Shown here: piece after piece, positions 1-7,660 of the stretch
How positions within the stretch are numbered: the stretch's first letter is position 1
Layout of the letters: each line of letters opens with the position of its first letter
Assembly (NCBI GenBank): GCA_946611835.1
Contig: CAMOEE010000024.1
Coordinates: 1-17,905 of the forward strand
Length of the DNA: 17,905 nucleotides
Direction: 5' to 3'
Origin: an uncultured Treponema sp.
Lineage (GTDB): Bacteria; Spirochaetota; Spirochaetia; Treponematales; Treponemataceae
Made by a program: the position numbers and the translations under genes
The notes under the pieces: model-generated
Told to the model about the DNA's origin: nothing
What the model saw: the letters and a program-made list of their open reading frames with translations, nothing else
Database searches by the model: none

Positions 1-307
1 ACTGCTTGTAGTAGTCAAGGCCGCACTCACCGACAGCGATTACATTCGGCAGCTTGAGACCGTCCTCAATTGTCTGAATCCAGTCTTTGCCTGGGTTCAT
101 TACTTCGACAGGAGCGACACCTACGGCATGATAGACGCCAGGAATCGCCTTGATGTTGGGATAGACTTTCTTGAAGTCGTGGAGACTGTTGTTTATGCTT
201 ACGATTCGCGTGACTCCGGCAAGTTTTGCCTTCTGAATAACGCGTAACTGTTCAATCGGGTCCTCGTAGATGAGCCCGATGTGGGCGTGAGTATCAAAAA
301 ACTGCAT
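1..307 (-). CDS. TatD-family metal-dependent hydrolase (N-terminal part, cut by window edge)
   Basis: Only the first 102 codons are present; the gene runs off the left edge. TatD proteins are TIM-barrel metal-dependent hydrolases, mostly studied as 3'-5' deoxyribonucleases, and act in the cytoplasm. What is seen: the start MQFFDTHAHIG carries the DTHAH metal-binding signature (H7, H9), and GECGLDYY near residues 93-100 supplies the usual glutamate ligand (E94). Between them the common GVHPH-like stretch reads VGVAPVE, so one expected histidine is replaced. The ATG at 307 is preceded by a GGAAGAAAG purine tract. The gene diverges from the M23 peptidase gene and has its own promoter about 100 bases upstream, leaving a leader of roughly 90 bases with several small hairpins. 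The family call is firm; the exact substrate is not known. Confidence 0.85.
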   Translation of the reverse strand, partial: MQFFDTHAHIGLIYEDPIEQLRVIQKAKLAGVTRIVSINNSLHDFKKVYPNIKAIPGVYHAVGVAPVEVMNPGKDWIQTIEDGLKLPNVIAVGECGLDYYKQ

Positions 308-406
308 GGCTTTCTTCCAAATTAAGAGGTGATAAAAAATCCCCGCCGAAGCGAAGACTTACTATGAGTCTTGGGTGATTAAACCCTTTTTTAATTTCTG
401 TCGATA

Positions 407-435
407 ATAATAACAGAGAAAGTCTCAGCTGTCAA
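407..435 (-). promoter_or_regulatory. Sigma-70-like promoter for the TatD-type gene
   Basis: On the minus strand a perfect TTGACA (435 to 430) is followed after exactly 17 bases by TATTAT (412 to 407). Transcription would begin near 400, giving a leader of about 93 bases before the ATG at 307. Spacing and hexamers are close to consensus; this is read by eye, not mapped. Confidence 0.6.
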
Positions 436-462
436 ATTGATATGTTCAAATTTGTACGGTGT

Positions 463-492
463 TTGACACGGATTCCGAGAATATGATATATT
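463..492 (+). promoter_or_regulatory. Sigma-70-like promoter for the M23 peptidase operon
   Basis: TTGACA (463-468) and TATATT (487-492) are separated by 18 bases, one more than the ideal. Predicted start of transcription is near 499, leaving a 46-base leader that ends in a GGAG ribosome binding site. It lies back to back with the minus-strand promoter at 407-435. Confidence 0.55.
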
Positions 493-531
493 TTTAGGAA
501 TTATCAGAAAATAAATTTTTCGCCAGAATTT

Positions 532-535
532 GGAG
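532..535 (+). promoter_or_regulatory. Ribosome binding site that supports a TTG start
   Basis: GGAG sits 9 bases before the TTG at 545. The next in-frame ATG (584) has no such purine tract at the right distance, so the TTG is preferred as the start of the M23 peptidase. Confidence 0.5.
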
Positions 536-544
536 ATCTAAAAA

Positions 545-1567
545 TTGGCAAGAACAAGACGTTATAAAAAAATTGAAAAAAATATGGTCTCATCCCTTCT
601 GCATGGATTGCAGAGTCTTGGCAATGGAATTGGTCGATTTTTTGTAAAGGCTTTTCGAGTGTGCGATTCAAAGCTCACTATTATGATTGTTCCACACTCA
701 CAGAGCAAGGTAATCAACTTCCGTACAAATGTTTTTGCGCTGGCTTTCGGTATCATCCTTGTTGCAGGAATCGTTTCTTCTTTCATCTACTTCAAAAAAC
801 AGGATTCGGGCATGCGCGAAGAGCTTGCCCGCTCAATGAAAGAAAACAGAGACTTGCACGCCAGCTTCGACGAGCTTCGTGATGAGAATAACAATGTTCT
901 TCAGACTGCAAAAAGATTCAAATCTTCTCTCTCACAGACACTTTCCCTCCTTGGAATCAACCAGTCTTCAACTGTCTCAAAAGCATCTGTCTCAGACAGC
1001 GACTTAAATTCACTTTTCGACACTCAGGATACGGTCGCAGGTTCCACAAAAGAAGCTTCTGACATGCGTCAGCTTTCTTCTTATCTGGAGAGCGCAATTC
1101 AGCCGATTGAGCAGATTGGTAAAATGCTCGAAAGCCAGGAAACACTTTTCGCCGACATTCCTAACATCTGGCCTGTCCGTGGCGGTATTGGTCATGTCTC
1201 TCAGCCATTCGGCCAGACAACCCATCCAATCACAGGCAACTGGTACATTCACAAGGGCCTCGACATCTCTACATGGCGAAGCGGCGACCCAATCGTTGCG
1301 ACTGCAAACGGTCAGGTAGTAACTGTGGCTTATGACTCAGGCTTTGGTAACTATGTTATCATCAAGCACAAGCACGGAATCTACACCCGCTACTGCCACA
1401 TGGCATCAACGAGGGTCAAAAAAGGTCAGTTTGTCTCTCAGCGGGATGTAATCGGCTATATCGGCAGCACTGGTATTTCAACAGGTCCTCACCTTCACTA
1501 CGAAGTTCACATCGGTTCTGATGTAGTAGATCCTGCAAAATATGTAAACATCAAAGTTGCAAAGTAA
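545..1567 (+). CDS. Membrane-anchored M23 (LytM/lysostaphin-type) peptidoglycan endopeptidase
   Basis: A 340-residue zinc endopeptidase expected to cut peptide cross-links of the cell wall in the periplasm. Seen in order: a basic N-terminus of about 60 residues, one membrane helix (about 62-83), a charged, coiled-coil-prone segment (about 88-130), a linker, and the M23 domain (about 210-335). The zinc and catalytic residues are all in place: H236 and D240 in HKGLD, H285 in YCHMA, and H316/H318 in HLHYE, so it should be active. The start is a TTG backed by GGAG. The bactofilin gene begins two bases after the stop. M23 peptidases paired with bactofilins direct local wall remodelling in other curved or helical bacteria (Helicobacter Csd/CcmA is the known case), so a role in cell shape is a reasonable inference. 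An alternative start is the ATG at 584. Confidence 0.9.
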   Translation: MARTRRYKKIEKNMVSSLLHGLQSLGNGIGRFFVKAFRVCDSKLTIMIVPHSQSKVINFRTNVFALAFGIILVAGIVSSFIYFKKQDSGMREELARSMKENRDLHASFDELRDENNNVLQTAKRFKSSLSQTLSLLGINQSSTVSKASVSDSDLNSLFDTQDTVAGSTKEASDMRQLSSYLESAIQPIEQIGKMLESQETLFADIPNIWPVRGGIGHVSQPFGQTTHPITGNWYIHKGLDISTWRSGDPIVATANGQVVTVAYDSGFGNYVIIKHKHGIYTRYCHMASTRVKKGQFVSQRDVIGYIGSTGISTGPHLHYEVHIGSDVVDPAKYVNIKVAK

Positions 1568-1569
1568 AT

Positions 1570-1977
1570 ATGGGATTTTTAACTGACGATATTTCAATCA
1601 ACACAATAATCGGTTTAGGCTCTGCTGTTTCCGGCGATGTTCATGCAAACGGTTTTATCCGCGTGGACGGCGACATTGACGGCAACCTGGAGTCAACCGG
1701 GAATATCATCATTGGTGACAAGGCCCGAATCAACGGAAGTATCACGGCTCTTTCAACGGTCGTTGGCGGCATAGTCCTTGGTGATATCTACGCTCCAAAC
1801 GGAATCAAACTGCTCTCATCATCAGCTGTAATCGGAAATATCTCAACCCGAAAGCTGGAAATCGAAGAAAATGTCATTTTCCATGGTCATTGTATCGCAC
1901 TCAAAAACGAAGAAGAATTCAATCAGGCGGCGGAACAGTTCTCTAACAAGATGAGCATTCGCAGCAAGGCGATTTAA
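1570..1977 (+). CDS. Bactofilin family cytoskeletal protein
   Basis: A 135-residue protein that is almost entirely the bactofilin right-handed beta-helix. Repeated short turns with G-D/N-I/V spacing run from about residue 12 to 110 (for example VSGDVHANGFIRVDGDIDGN). It is followed by a short polar tail rich in E, Q and K. Bactofilins polymerise into filaments or patches at the inner face of the membrane and position wall enzymes. Length is typical of a minimal bactofilin. It starts two bases after the M23 gene and its stop overlaps the next ATG by one base (TAATG), so the three genes are surely co-translated. The pairing suggests that this scaffold localises the adjacent peptidase; that link is inferred from neighbourhood and from known systems. 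Confidence 0.9.
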   Translation: MGFLTDDISINTIIGLGSAVSGDVHANGFIRVDGDIDGNLESTGNIIIGDKARINGSITALSTVVGGIVLGDIYAPNGIKLLSSSAVIGNISTRKLEIEENVIFHGHCIALKNEEEFNQAAEQFSNKMSIRSKAI

Positions 1978-2519
1978 TGGCGGATATTCAGTCAATCAAC
2001 ACGCAGCCAAGCACTCAGTCACTTTATTTTGCGGCGACACAGGCAGCAAGTCAGCAGCAGGCTCGGCAAGCGCAAAAGACTGAAAAAAAAGAAAAATCTG
2101 CCTTTGCTACTGCATTTGAAAAAAGAAGGGAAGAAGAGAGTCTTGTTTCTGAAGGGCTTCCTGTGGAACTTGCGGGAATGAGCGAGGATGAGGCTGTCGT
2201 TTTCCTTAAAGATGCCATGGATATTGCGGGTGACGAGCTTAAGGCAAAGCAAGACCTGGCCTCAATGGAAAAATATCGCAAAAAAGTCAGCCAGTTTATG
2301 AAATATATTGTAAAAATCAATTATAATTTCATAACGACTCGTGAACAAAAAAGGCTGAGAAATGGAAGGGTTTTTAATCCATTGTATCAGGTGCAGGTAA
2401 TTGACCAGAAGTTGAACCAGCTTGCAAGCGAAATGCTGATTCTTCATGGTGCGAATCTGAAACTTCTTGCAAAAGTAGAGGAAATTCAGGGTTTGATAAT
2501 TGACCTGATGGCTGAGTAA
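1977..2519 (+). CDS. YaaR family protein (DUF327)
   Basis: A 180-residue soluble protein resembling Bacillus subtilis YaaR. The first 60 residues are low-complexity, rich in Q, A, K and E, and probably unstructured. The conserved helical part runs from about 62 to 178 and contains the strongest family-like stretch, with KYIVKINYNFITTREQ in the middle and a C-terminal helix ending GLIIDLMAE. No enzymatic motif is visible and the molecular role is not established. In Firmicutes yaaR lies close to yaaT (ricT), and here the very next gene is the RicT homologue, which supports the family assignment. Its ATG overlaps the bactofilin stop by one base, with no Shine-Dalgarno site of its own, which points to translational coupling. 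Confidence 0.75.
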   Translation: MADIQSINTQPSTQSLYFAATQAASQQQARQAQKTEKKEKSAFATAFEKRREEESLVSEGLPVELAGMSEDEAVVFLKDAMDIAGDELKAKQDLASMEKYRKKVSQFMKYIVKINYNFITTREQKRLRNGRVFNPLYQVQVIDQKLNQLASEMLILHGANLKLLAKVEEIQGLIIDLMAE

Positions 2520-2543
2520 GGGCAAAAAAGGAGAATTACAAAA

Positions 2544-3476
2544 ATGAGTGACATTTTTGAACAGGATATAAGCGAAAACGAAGAGGACATCTCAAAACTT
2601 GAAGATGCTGACTTCAGAGTCTATGAGGACGAGGGGAACGAGCATTTTGTTTACCCAAAAATCCTTTATCTTGCTCGTCTTGAATATTCCAGCGAGGGCG
2701 TTTATGTAAGCGTTCCGGATAAATTCGAGGAATTGAAAGGCGGCGACAGAATTATAATTCCGACCCGCTATGGAAAGGACATGGCCCTTGTTCTTGGGCG
2801 GACAAAACACCCTGTGGGATTAAAGCCCAGTGACATCGTAAAAATCGAGCGCAAGGTGAATGATTCGGATATCGAAAAATTCAAAGAGCTTGCCGAAAAA
2901 GAAGCCGATGCTTTCAAAATCTTCAAGGAAAAGGTTGTTGAGCATGGCCTTGATATGAAGCTTGTTGCGGTCCACTTCCTTCTCGAAGAATCAAAGGCCC
3001 TCTTCTTCTTCTCAAGCGAAAATCGTGTTGATTTCCGTGAGCTGGTCAAAGACTTGGTCAGCGTCTTTAAAATGCGCATCGAATTGCGACAGATTGGCGT
3101 TAGAGACGAAAGCCGGATTACGGGAGGTCTTGGTGTTTGCGGCCGGCCTTATTGCTGCCACTCAATCCGTGACAAGCTTCCCCCGGTTTCAATTAAAATG
3201 GCCAAGGAACAGAATCTTTCCCTTAATTCAACCAAGATTTCAGGTCAGTGCGGTCGTCTTTTGTGCTGCTTGAGCTACGAATACAACTGGTATGCTGAGG
3301 CCCGCAAAAAGCTTCCAAGCGAAGGATTGCACATCTTTTATGATGGTACAAACTTCAGAATCATCGATGTGAACCCAATCAAAGAAATTGTGCGTATGTT
3401 GAGTGAAGACGGAAGATTGCTTGAAATTCCTGCCAGCCGCTTCCACAAAGAGAACGGAAAGTGGAGCGTTAAGTAA
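2544..3476 (+). CDS. ricT: PSP1-domain protein, RicT/YaaT homologue
   Basis: A 310-residue protein with the PSP1 domain over about residues 35-270. Diagnostic features are two cysteine clusters, GVCGRPYCC (C199, C204, C205) and GQCGRLLCC (C236, C241, C242). In Bacillus RicT, the partner of RicA and RicF, such cysteines contribute to iron-sulfur binding, and the complex promotes mRNA maturation by RNase Y, biofilm formation and sporulation. Whether RicA and RicF exist in this organism cannot be told from the window. The N-terminal 30 residues are very acidic. An AGGAG site lies 9 bases before the ATG, the best ribosome binding site in this operon, so it may be translated independently. Its last 8 bases overlap, tail to tail, the end of the methyltransferase gene on the other strand. 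Confidence 0.85.
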   Translation: MSDIFEQDISENEEDISKLEDADFRVYEDEGNEHFVYPKILYLARLEYSSEGVYVSVPDKFEELKGGDRIIIPTRYGKDMALVLGRTKHPVGLKPSDIVKIERKVNDSDIEKFKELAEKEADAFKIFKEKVVEHGLDMKLVAVHFLLEESKALFFFSSENRVDFRELVKDLVSVFKMRIELRQIGVRDESRITGGLGVCGRPYCCHSIRDKLPPVSIKMAKEQNLSLNSTKISGQCGRLLCCLSYEYNWYAEARKKLPSEGLHIFYDGTNFRIIDVNPIKEIVRMLSEDGRLLEIPASRFHKENGKWSVK

Positions 3477-4200
3477 TCACTACAATCAGTTCATCAGATT
3501 TTTGTGTGAATTCGCCGTGATTTAAATCGCCGTAGAAGGTGAATTTTGTGAATCCAACTTCTTTTGCGTATTGCTCAATCTGATTTTTTGTAAGGAGCAT
3601 GACCGGGGCGTTTTCTGTGACTACCAGATGCTTTCCGTTGCCGGTTTCCAGCTCCTGATACATAAGTTTCTTGCCGTCAGAGCTGATTTTGATTTGTGAG
3701 AACAATTTTACCCTTATGCTTTCACGGACAGGAAGGCTTATCGAAGAGTCTGTATCGTATTTTTCAAAATTTGGAAGCCTTATGACCAGTTTGCCATCTT
3801 GAGCCAGAAGCTGCTTGCAGTCATAAAAAAGCTTGGACATGAGGGTAGTGTCGTGGGTGTAAATTATCCGGTCGTTTGGTATTGTGATTATATTATAGAA
3901 ATTCTTGCCCAAAAAACGGCACATTTCCAGGCTGGACATCTGGAAAAATCGAAGTGACATGAGTTGTGTGCGGCGTTTCCGGTTTGCAGATTCGAGCAGG
4001 GAAGAGACTGTTTCGAGGCCTGTGACATCAGCATTGCCCTTTGCAAGGTAATGCTCGAATGTTCCGGAACCGCAGCCTATGCTCAGGTATTTTATTGGTG
4101 AAACGAAGTCCTTTGTTTCTTCTGCATAGAATTTTTTTAATTCATCACTTGCAGGATAAAGCTCGTCATAATATTCTGCGATATTTTCTAGAAGTTCCAT
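3469..4200 (-). CDS. Class I SAM-dependent methyltransferase, substrate unknown
   Basis: A 243-residue protein with a Rossmann-type methyltransferase fold. Motif I is seen as YLSIGCGSGTFEHYL (about 38-52), followed by an acidic residue after the second strand (GLETV, E63). The post-motif region holds IITIPNDRI (about 104-112) and a helix-strand unit with LLAQDGKLVIRLPNF (about 131-145), matching the usual motif III position. The last 60 residues resemble a C-terminal beta-hairpin ending FYGDLNHGEF. There is no clue to the substrate. The gene is single, converges on ricT with coding ends overlapping by 8 bases and no terminator between them, and diverges from the large unknown gene at 4308. 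The start ATG at 4200 lacks an obvious Shine-Dalgarno site. Confidence 0.7.
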   Translation of the reverse strand: MELLENIAEYYDELYPASDELKKFYAEETKDFVSPIKYLSIGCGSGTFEHYLAKGNADVTGLETVSSLLESANRKRRTQLMSLRFFQMSSLEMCRFLGKNFYNIITIPNDRIIYTHDTTLMSKLFYDCKQLLAQDGKLVIRLPNFEKYDTDSSISLPVRESIRVKLFSQIKISSDGKKLMYQELETGNGKHLVVTENAPVMLLTKNQIEQYAKEVGFTKFTFYGDLNHGEFTQKSDELIVVIT

Positions 4201-4272
4201 ATTTTAATGATAAGACCGAATCGCCGAAAATGCAAAAAAAACTTAGCGGAATTTTTAAAAAAGCATAAATTC

Positions 4273-4301
4273 TTGTAAAAAAAGTGTTTAGACACTACAA
4301 T
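4273..4301 (+). promoter_or_regulatory. Sigma-70-like promoter that may give a leaderless mRNA
   Basis: TTGTAA (4273-4278), a 17-base spacer, then TACAAT (4296-4301). Counting seven bases past the -10 hexamer puts the transcription start on the A of the ATG at 4308. No Shine-Dalgarno sequence precedes that ATG, which fits leaderless translation. Confidence 0.45.
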
Positions 4302-4307
4302 GGACAC

Positions 4308-5888
4308 ATGGGCTTTTTGCGGTCACTTAAAGAATTTTTAGAATCAATTTTTTTGAGTTCCTCTCCAGAAGTAAAAAAGCGAATAGAAATGCGCAAGATT
4401 GAGGCAGAGCTTAAGATTCTTCCATCGCAGATTTTTAAGAATGGCCTTTTGCAGCCAAATTTCGCAGAGCTTATCAGGGTTCTTTATGAAAATTCAAAAC
4501 CTCTGGATACAATTCTTTCTAATACAATAAATTCCGAAGATATTCAGAGGAACGGCCGTTTTGAGTATGAGCTTATAGCCACAGGTTTCGATTCCGAGTC
4601 GCAGGAAAAACTTGAGAGCCTGGAATACGAGAATCGCAAACAGGTAATAATGGAGTCCAACACTCCCGTAAACAAGCAGATTGAGCTTCAAAGACGCACG
4701 ATGGATTCCGTTCTAAAGCAGCTGAACGCTCCGGGTTTCGCTAAAATTGACGAAACCCTTTCTTCGCTCAAGCAGCTGGCCGATATCTGCCACTTCAACT
4801 ACATGAACATTATTCATCTCTTTGATCAGAATTTTGATGGAATTGCCCTTGGAACGGTGGTTTCTGTAGCACCGAGTGCAATCGCAAATCATCTGCAGGA
4901 TTTGTACTATCTTACTGGTAATTTCCGCATTGATGTGGCCGAAGAACATGCGATTCTTGCTTTAAGGCAGATCCTTGCAGGCCGCAAGCTCACCGATGAC
5001 GAAAAGGACAGCATCTCACACAATCTTAAAAAGATTAATTCGGTTTTCGTGAATTACCTCACTTCAGATGTAATGAAGAAAATCATCATGCTGGGCCGCA
5101 CGGATAACAATGTTTCTTTCCAGTTTGCCACCTATCGCTCAAATTCCCTCAAAAATTTCATTGAGTTCATGCAGAAACGTTTTGCTTCTGATTCTGAGCG
5201 CATAAAAGGCGAGGTAAAGGACTACACGGTTTCATTCGAGATAAAAGAACTCTTCGGTGACAGGCCTCTTGAAAATGCCAATGTTTATAACGGTGAGCTT
5301 AACGAATTCTTGCGGGTAAATACACCATATTCCTTTGTCTGGATTACTCCGGTTCAGGTTTTAAAGACTTTCATGTCAACTTTCATCACGGCGAATGTAA
5401 AATCAGTCCTGAACAATATTGTTATCGAAGGATTCTTCAATAATCAGAGTTACAAGGCTGACTTCTCTTCAACGATTTATGCCGTAAATGAAATTCCAAA
5501 TTTAATCGAAGAATTTGAAAAGACATTTGCGAGGGGCGGCAAAAATGACGAGGCTGAGCTTAGGGGCCTTGTTCGTGACAGCCGGACAAATACGGATTTC
5601 CTAAAAAAAGTCGGTTCTATGGTCGATAATATAAACAATCAGGCTCATCGGTTGATTCAGGAGGCCTCAAAAGTTTTGTATGAATTGTACATACAGATTG
5701 GAGAGCTTATTCTTGATGCAAAAAAATCAAAGTCTGATATGGTTTCTAATATTAAGGTGCTTCTTACATCGGCCCGTAATCACGACGGAGCTGGAATGAT
5801 TGAACAACAGTATGAAAACTGGAAGCTCTTCCTTAAAATTATGAAGAATTATGCGATTATCGGGGAAATAGAACAGGGGCATGAGTAG
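4308..5888 (+). CDS. Large predicted cytoplasmic protein of unknown function (possibly DUF5312, a spirochaete family)
   Basis: I do not recognise a function. The protein is 526 residues from the ATG at 4308; a GTG at 4284 would add eight residues but would lie between the promoter hexamers. It has no signal peptide or membrane helix. It is mostly alpha-helical by composition, with charged helices (for example near the start and at about 425-470) and a C-terminal half rich in K, E and N. I recall treponemal proteins of this size filed under DUF5312, but cannot confirm this without a profile search. Its stop lies inside the start of the diguanylate cyclase gene (8-base overlap), so the two products are probably made together. 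It may take part in the same signalling process; this is inference only. Confidence 0.7.
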   Translation: MGFLRSLKEFLESIFLSSSPEVKKRIEMRKIEAELKILPSQIFKNGLLQPNFAELIRVLYENSKPLDTILSNTINSEDIQRNGRFEYELIATGFDSESQEKLESLEYENRKQVIMESNTPVNKQIELQRRTMDSVLKQLNAPGFAKIDETLSSLKQLADICHFNYMNIIHLFDQNFDGIALGTVVSVAPSAIANHLQDLYYLTGNFRIDVAEEHAILALRQILAGRKLTDDEKDSISHNLKKINSVFVNYLTSDVMKKIIMLGRTDNNVSFQFATYRSNSLKNFIEFMQKRFASDSERIKGEVKDYTVSFEIKELFGDRPLENANVYNGELNEFLRVNTPYSFVWITPVQVLKTFMSTFITANVKSVLNNIVIEGFFNNQSYKADFSSTIYAVNEIPNLIEEFEKTFARGGKNDEAELRGLVRDSRTNTDFLKKVGSMVDNINNQAHRLIQEASKVLYELYIQIGELILDAKKSKSDMVSNIKVLLTSARNHDGAGMIEQQYENWKLFLKIMKNYAIIGEIEQGHE

Positions 5889-6993
5889 CGAAATTGCAGA
5901 GACCGTTAATAACGGCAACATACAGGAGCTAATCTCAGATTACGAAAAAAGGATATACGATCTTCAGCAACTTCTTGAAGTATCCCGCTCTCTTTGTTCT
6001 ACCCTTGAATTTTCAACTTTGGTCGAGTCAATCCTTTATACATGTATGGGGCAGTTCCATGTTCTCGGAGCCGGAATTTTTGTCTTAAATGCCCTCGATG
6101 CGGATTCTTTTCATCTTGATTCGAACTACAACGGAATTGACCTGAACGCAAACGTTTCTTATGTAATTCCAATGACTAATCCTGTGGTTTCTTTGCTCGA
6201 AACCAGCAATAAAGTCTATACTGTCGCAGAGCTTGTTGATAATCTTCCAGAGGGAACCGATCTTAACATGATTACTACGCTCAAGCCGTCTCTTGTAGTT
6301 CCCCTTGTTCAGCATAATCATTTGAACGGAATCCTTTTACTGGGTGAGAGAATTACGCTTGCTGATGATGCCAGCTACTCTGATTACGAAAAGAATCAAA
6401 TTTCAGTAATTGCTTCACTTGCTTCTGTTGCAATTAACAATGCGGCTCTTCTTGAACGCTCATCTACAGACATGATGACGCATCTTAAGCTCAAATATTT
6501 CTTTTACAATGTGCTCGCAGACAAGCTTGATACTGCCCTCACAAATTCAGGCCGGCTTTCGGTTATCATGTTTGATATCGATTTTTTCAAGCGTTTTAAT
6601 GATACTTATGGTCATGCGTGCGGTGACTATGTTTTGCAGACCGTCGCAAAAATCATTAAGTCCAGCATCAGGGCACAGGACATGGCTTCCCGTTATGGCG
6701 GTGAGGAATTTACGGTTTTGCTCAACGAAACGAACACAGAAGATGCGATGATTGTCGCTGAGCGTATCCGAAGCAAGGTCGAGCAGTTTGATTTTTGCTA
6801 TGAAGACCAGCATGTCAAAGTTACGATTTCTCTTGGTGTTTCAACATTTGATATTCAGGTAAATCCGGTCAGTTCACCAAAGCTTCTTGTGGATCAGGCT
6901 GACCAGGCTCTTTATGTGTCAAAACGAAGCGGACGAAATCGTGTAACCTTTGCAGACCCGAAGTTGATTTCAGAAGTGAAGTTGGATAACTAG
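5881..6993 (+). CDS. GAF-GGDEF diguanylate cyclase
   Basis: A 370-residue cytoplasmic protein predicted to make cyclic di-GMP from two GTP. Seen in order: an N-terminal helix (about 15-40), a GAF-like sensor domain (about 40-190) and a GGDEF domain (about 200-358). The active-site motif is GGEEF (273-277). The metal and substrate residues are present in FDIDFFKRFND (D232, N240) and in the GHACGD stretch that follows. An inhibitory site RAQD (264-267) lies exactly five residues before GGEEF, so product feedback inhibition is expected. The GAF ligand cannot be predicted. It overlaps the gene before it by 8 bases, and the rhomboid gene starts one base after its stop. Cyclic di-GMP controls motility and virulence in several spirochaetes, so this is likely a regulatory input for the operon. 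Confidence 0.93.
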   Translation: MSSEIAETVNNGNIQELISDYEKRIYDLQQLLEVSRSLCSTLEFSTLVESILYTCMGQFHVLGAGIFVLNALDADSFHLDSNYNGIDLNANVSYVIPMTNPVVSLLETSNKVYTVAELVDNLPEGTDLNMITTLKPSLVVPLVQHNHLNGILLLGERITLADDASYSDYEKNQISVIASLASVAINNAALLERSSTDMMTHLKLKYFFYNVLADKLDTALTNSGRLSVIMFDIDFFKRFNDTYGHACGDYVLQTVAKIIKSSIRAQDMASRYGGEEFTVLLNETNTEDAMIVAERIRSKVEQFDFCYEDQHVKVTISLGVSTFDIQVNPVSSPKLLVDQADQALYVSKRSGRNRVTFADPKLISEVKLDN

Positions 6994-6994
6994 A

Positions 6995-7660
6995 TTGAAC
7001 ATTTTACGAAAACCTTTCAATTATTCTTTTTTTAATGCGACTGTTATTCTCATCATAGCGAATGTGGCCATTCATTTTCTCCTGCCAGTTTTGGGCATCA
7101 ACAAAAATGTTTTTGGACTGAGCGTGGCGGGCTTCGGATATTATCACTACTACTGGCAGATTTTTACATACATGTTCATTCATGGTGATATCAGCCATCT
7201 TTTCTTCAATATGCTTGCCCTGCTGATTTTCGGAATCAACATAGAGAAGACGCTTGGCTCAAAAGAATTTCTTCTTATGTACTTTTTGATTGGAGTCTTG
7301 AGCGGTTTGTTCTCCCTGGGCGTTTACTATGGCTTTGGAAGATTTCTTATGATGAACGGAATCCGGCCGTGGACTTTCGGCATTAACTTGATTGGTGCCA
7401 GCGGTGCGATTTACGGGCTTCTTTTTGCCTATGCGGTTCTTTTTCCTCGTTCGATTATTTACATCTGGGGTTTGATTCCTGTTCCGGCTCCCCTGATGGT
7501 TCTCGGTTATGCGATAATCGAATTTGTAAGTCAGTTTGTCGGTTCAAGCAATGTCGCTCACATGACTCATTTGGCTGGTTTTGCCTTTGCATGGCTTTAT
7601 TTTGTAGTTCGTATGGGAGTTCATCCTTTAAGAATATGGAAAGACGCTTACAGAAGATAG
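6995..7660 (+). CDS. Rhomboid family intramembrane serine protease
   Basis: A 221-residue polytopic protein with about six hydrophobic helices. Rhomboids cut transmembrane segments of other proteins inside the membrane. The catalytic serine is S136 in GASGAIYG, and the catalytic histidine is H189 in AHMTHLAG. The oxyanion and structural motif HxxxN is seen as SHLFFN (H68, N72) just after HGD. All are in the expected helices, so it should be active. The start is a TTG one base after the diguanylate cyclase stop. No in-frame ATG exists before the first catalytic-core helices, so TTG is the only sensible choice. The next gene begins 25 bases before this one ends. Natural substrates cannot be predicted; the overlapping secreted protein is one candidate partner by position alone. 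Confidence 0.92.
   Translation: MNILRKPFNYSFFNATVILIIANVAIHFLLPVLGINKNVFGLSVAGFGYYHYYWQIFTYMFIHGDISHLFFNMLALLIFGINIEKTLGSKEFLLMYFLIGVLSGLFSLGVYYGFGRFLMMNGIRPWTFGINLIGASGAIYGLLFAYAVLFPRSIIYIWGLIPVPAPLMVLGYAIIEFVSQFVGSSNVAHMTHLAGFAFAWLYFVVRMGVHPLRIWKDAYRR

Noticed and set aside
373..392. GGGT-ACCC hairpin followed by T6 as a plus-strand terminator upstream of the M23 gene
   Set aside because: The stem has only four base pairs and no plus-strand gene ends nearby; the pairing is more likely part of the minus-strand leader.
4284..4307. GTG start for the large unknown protein
   Set aside because: It would lie between the promoter hexamers; the ATG at 4308 coincides with the predicted transcription start.
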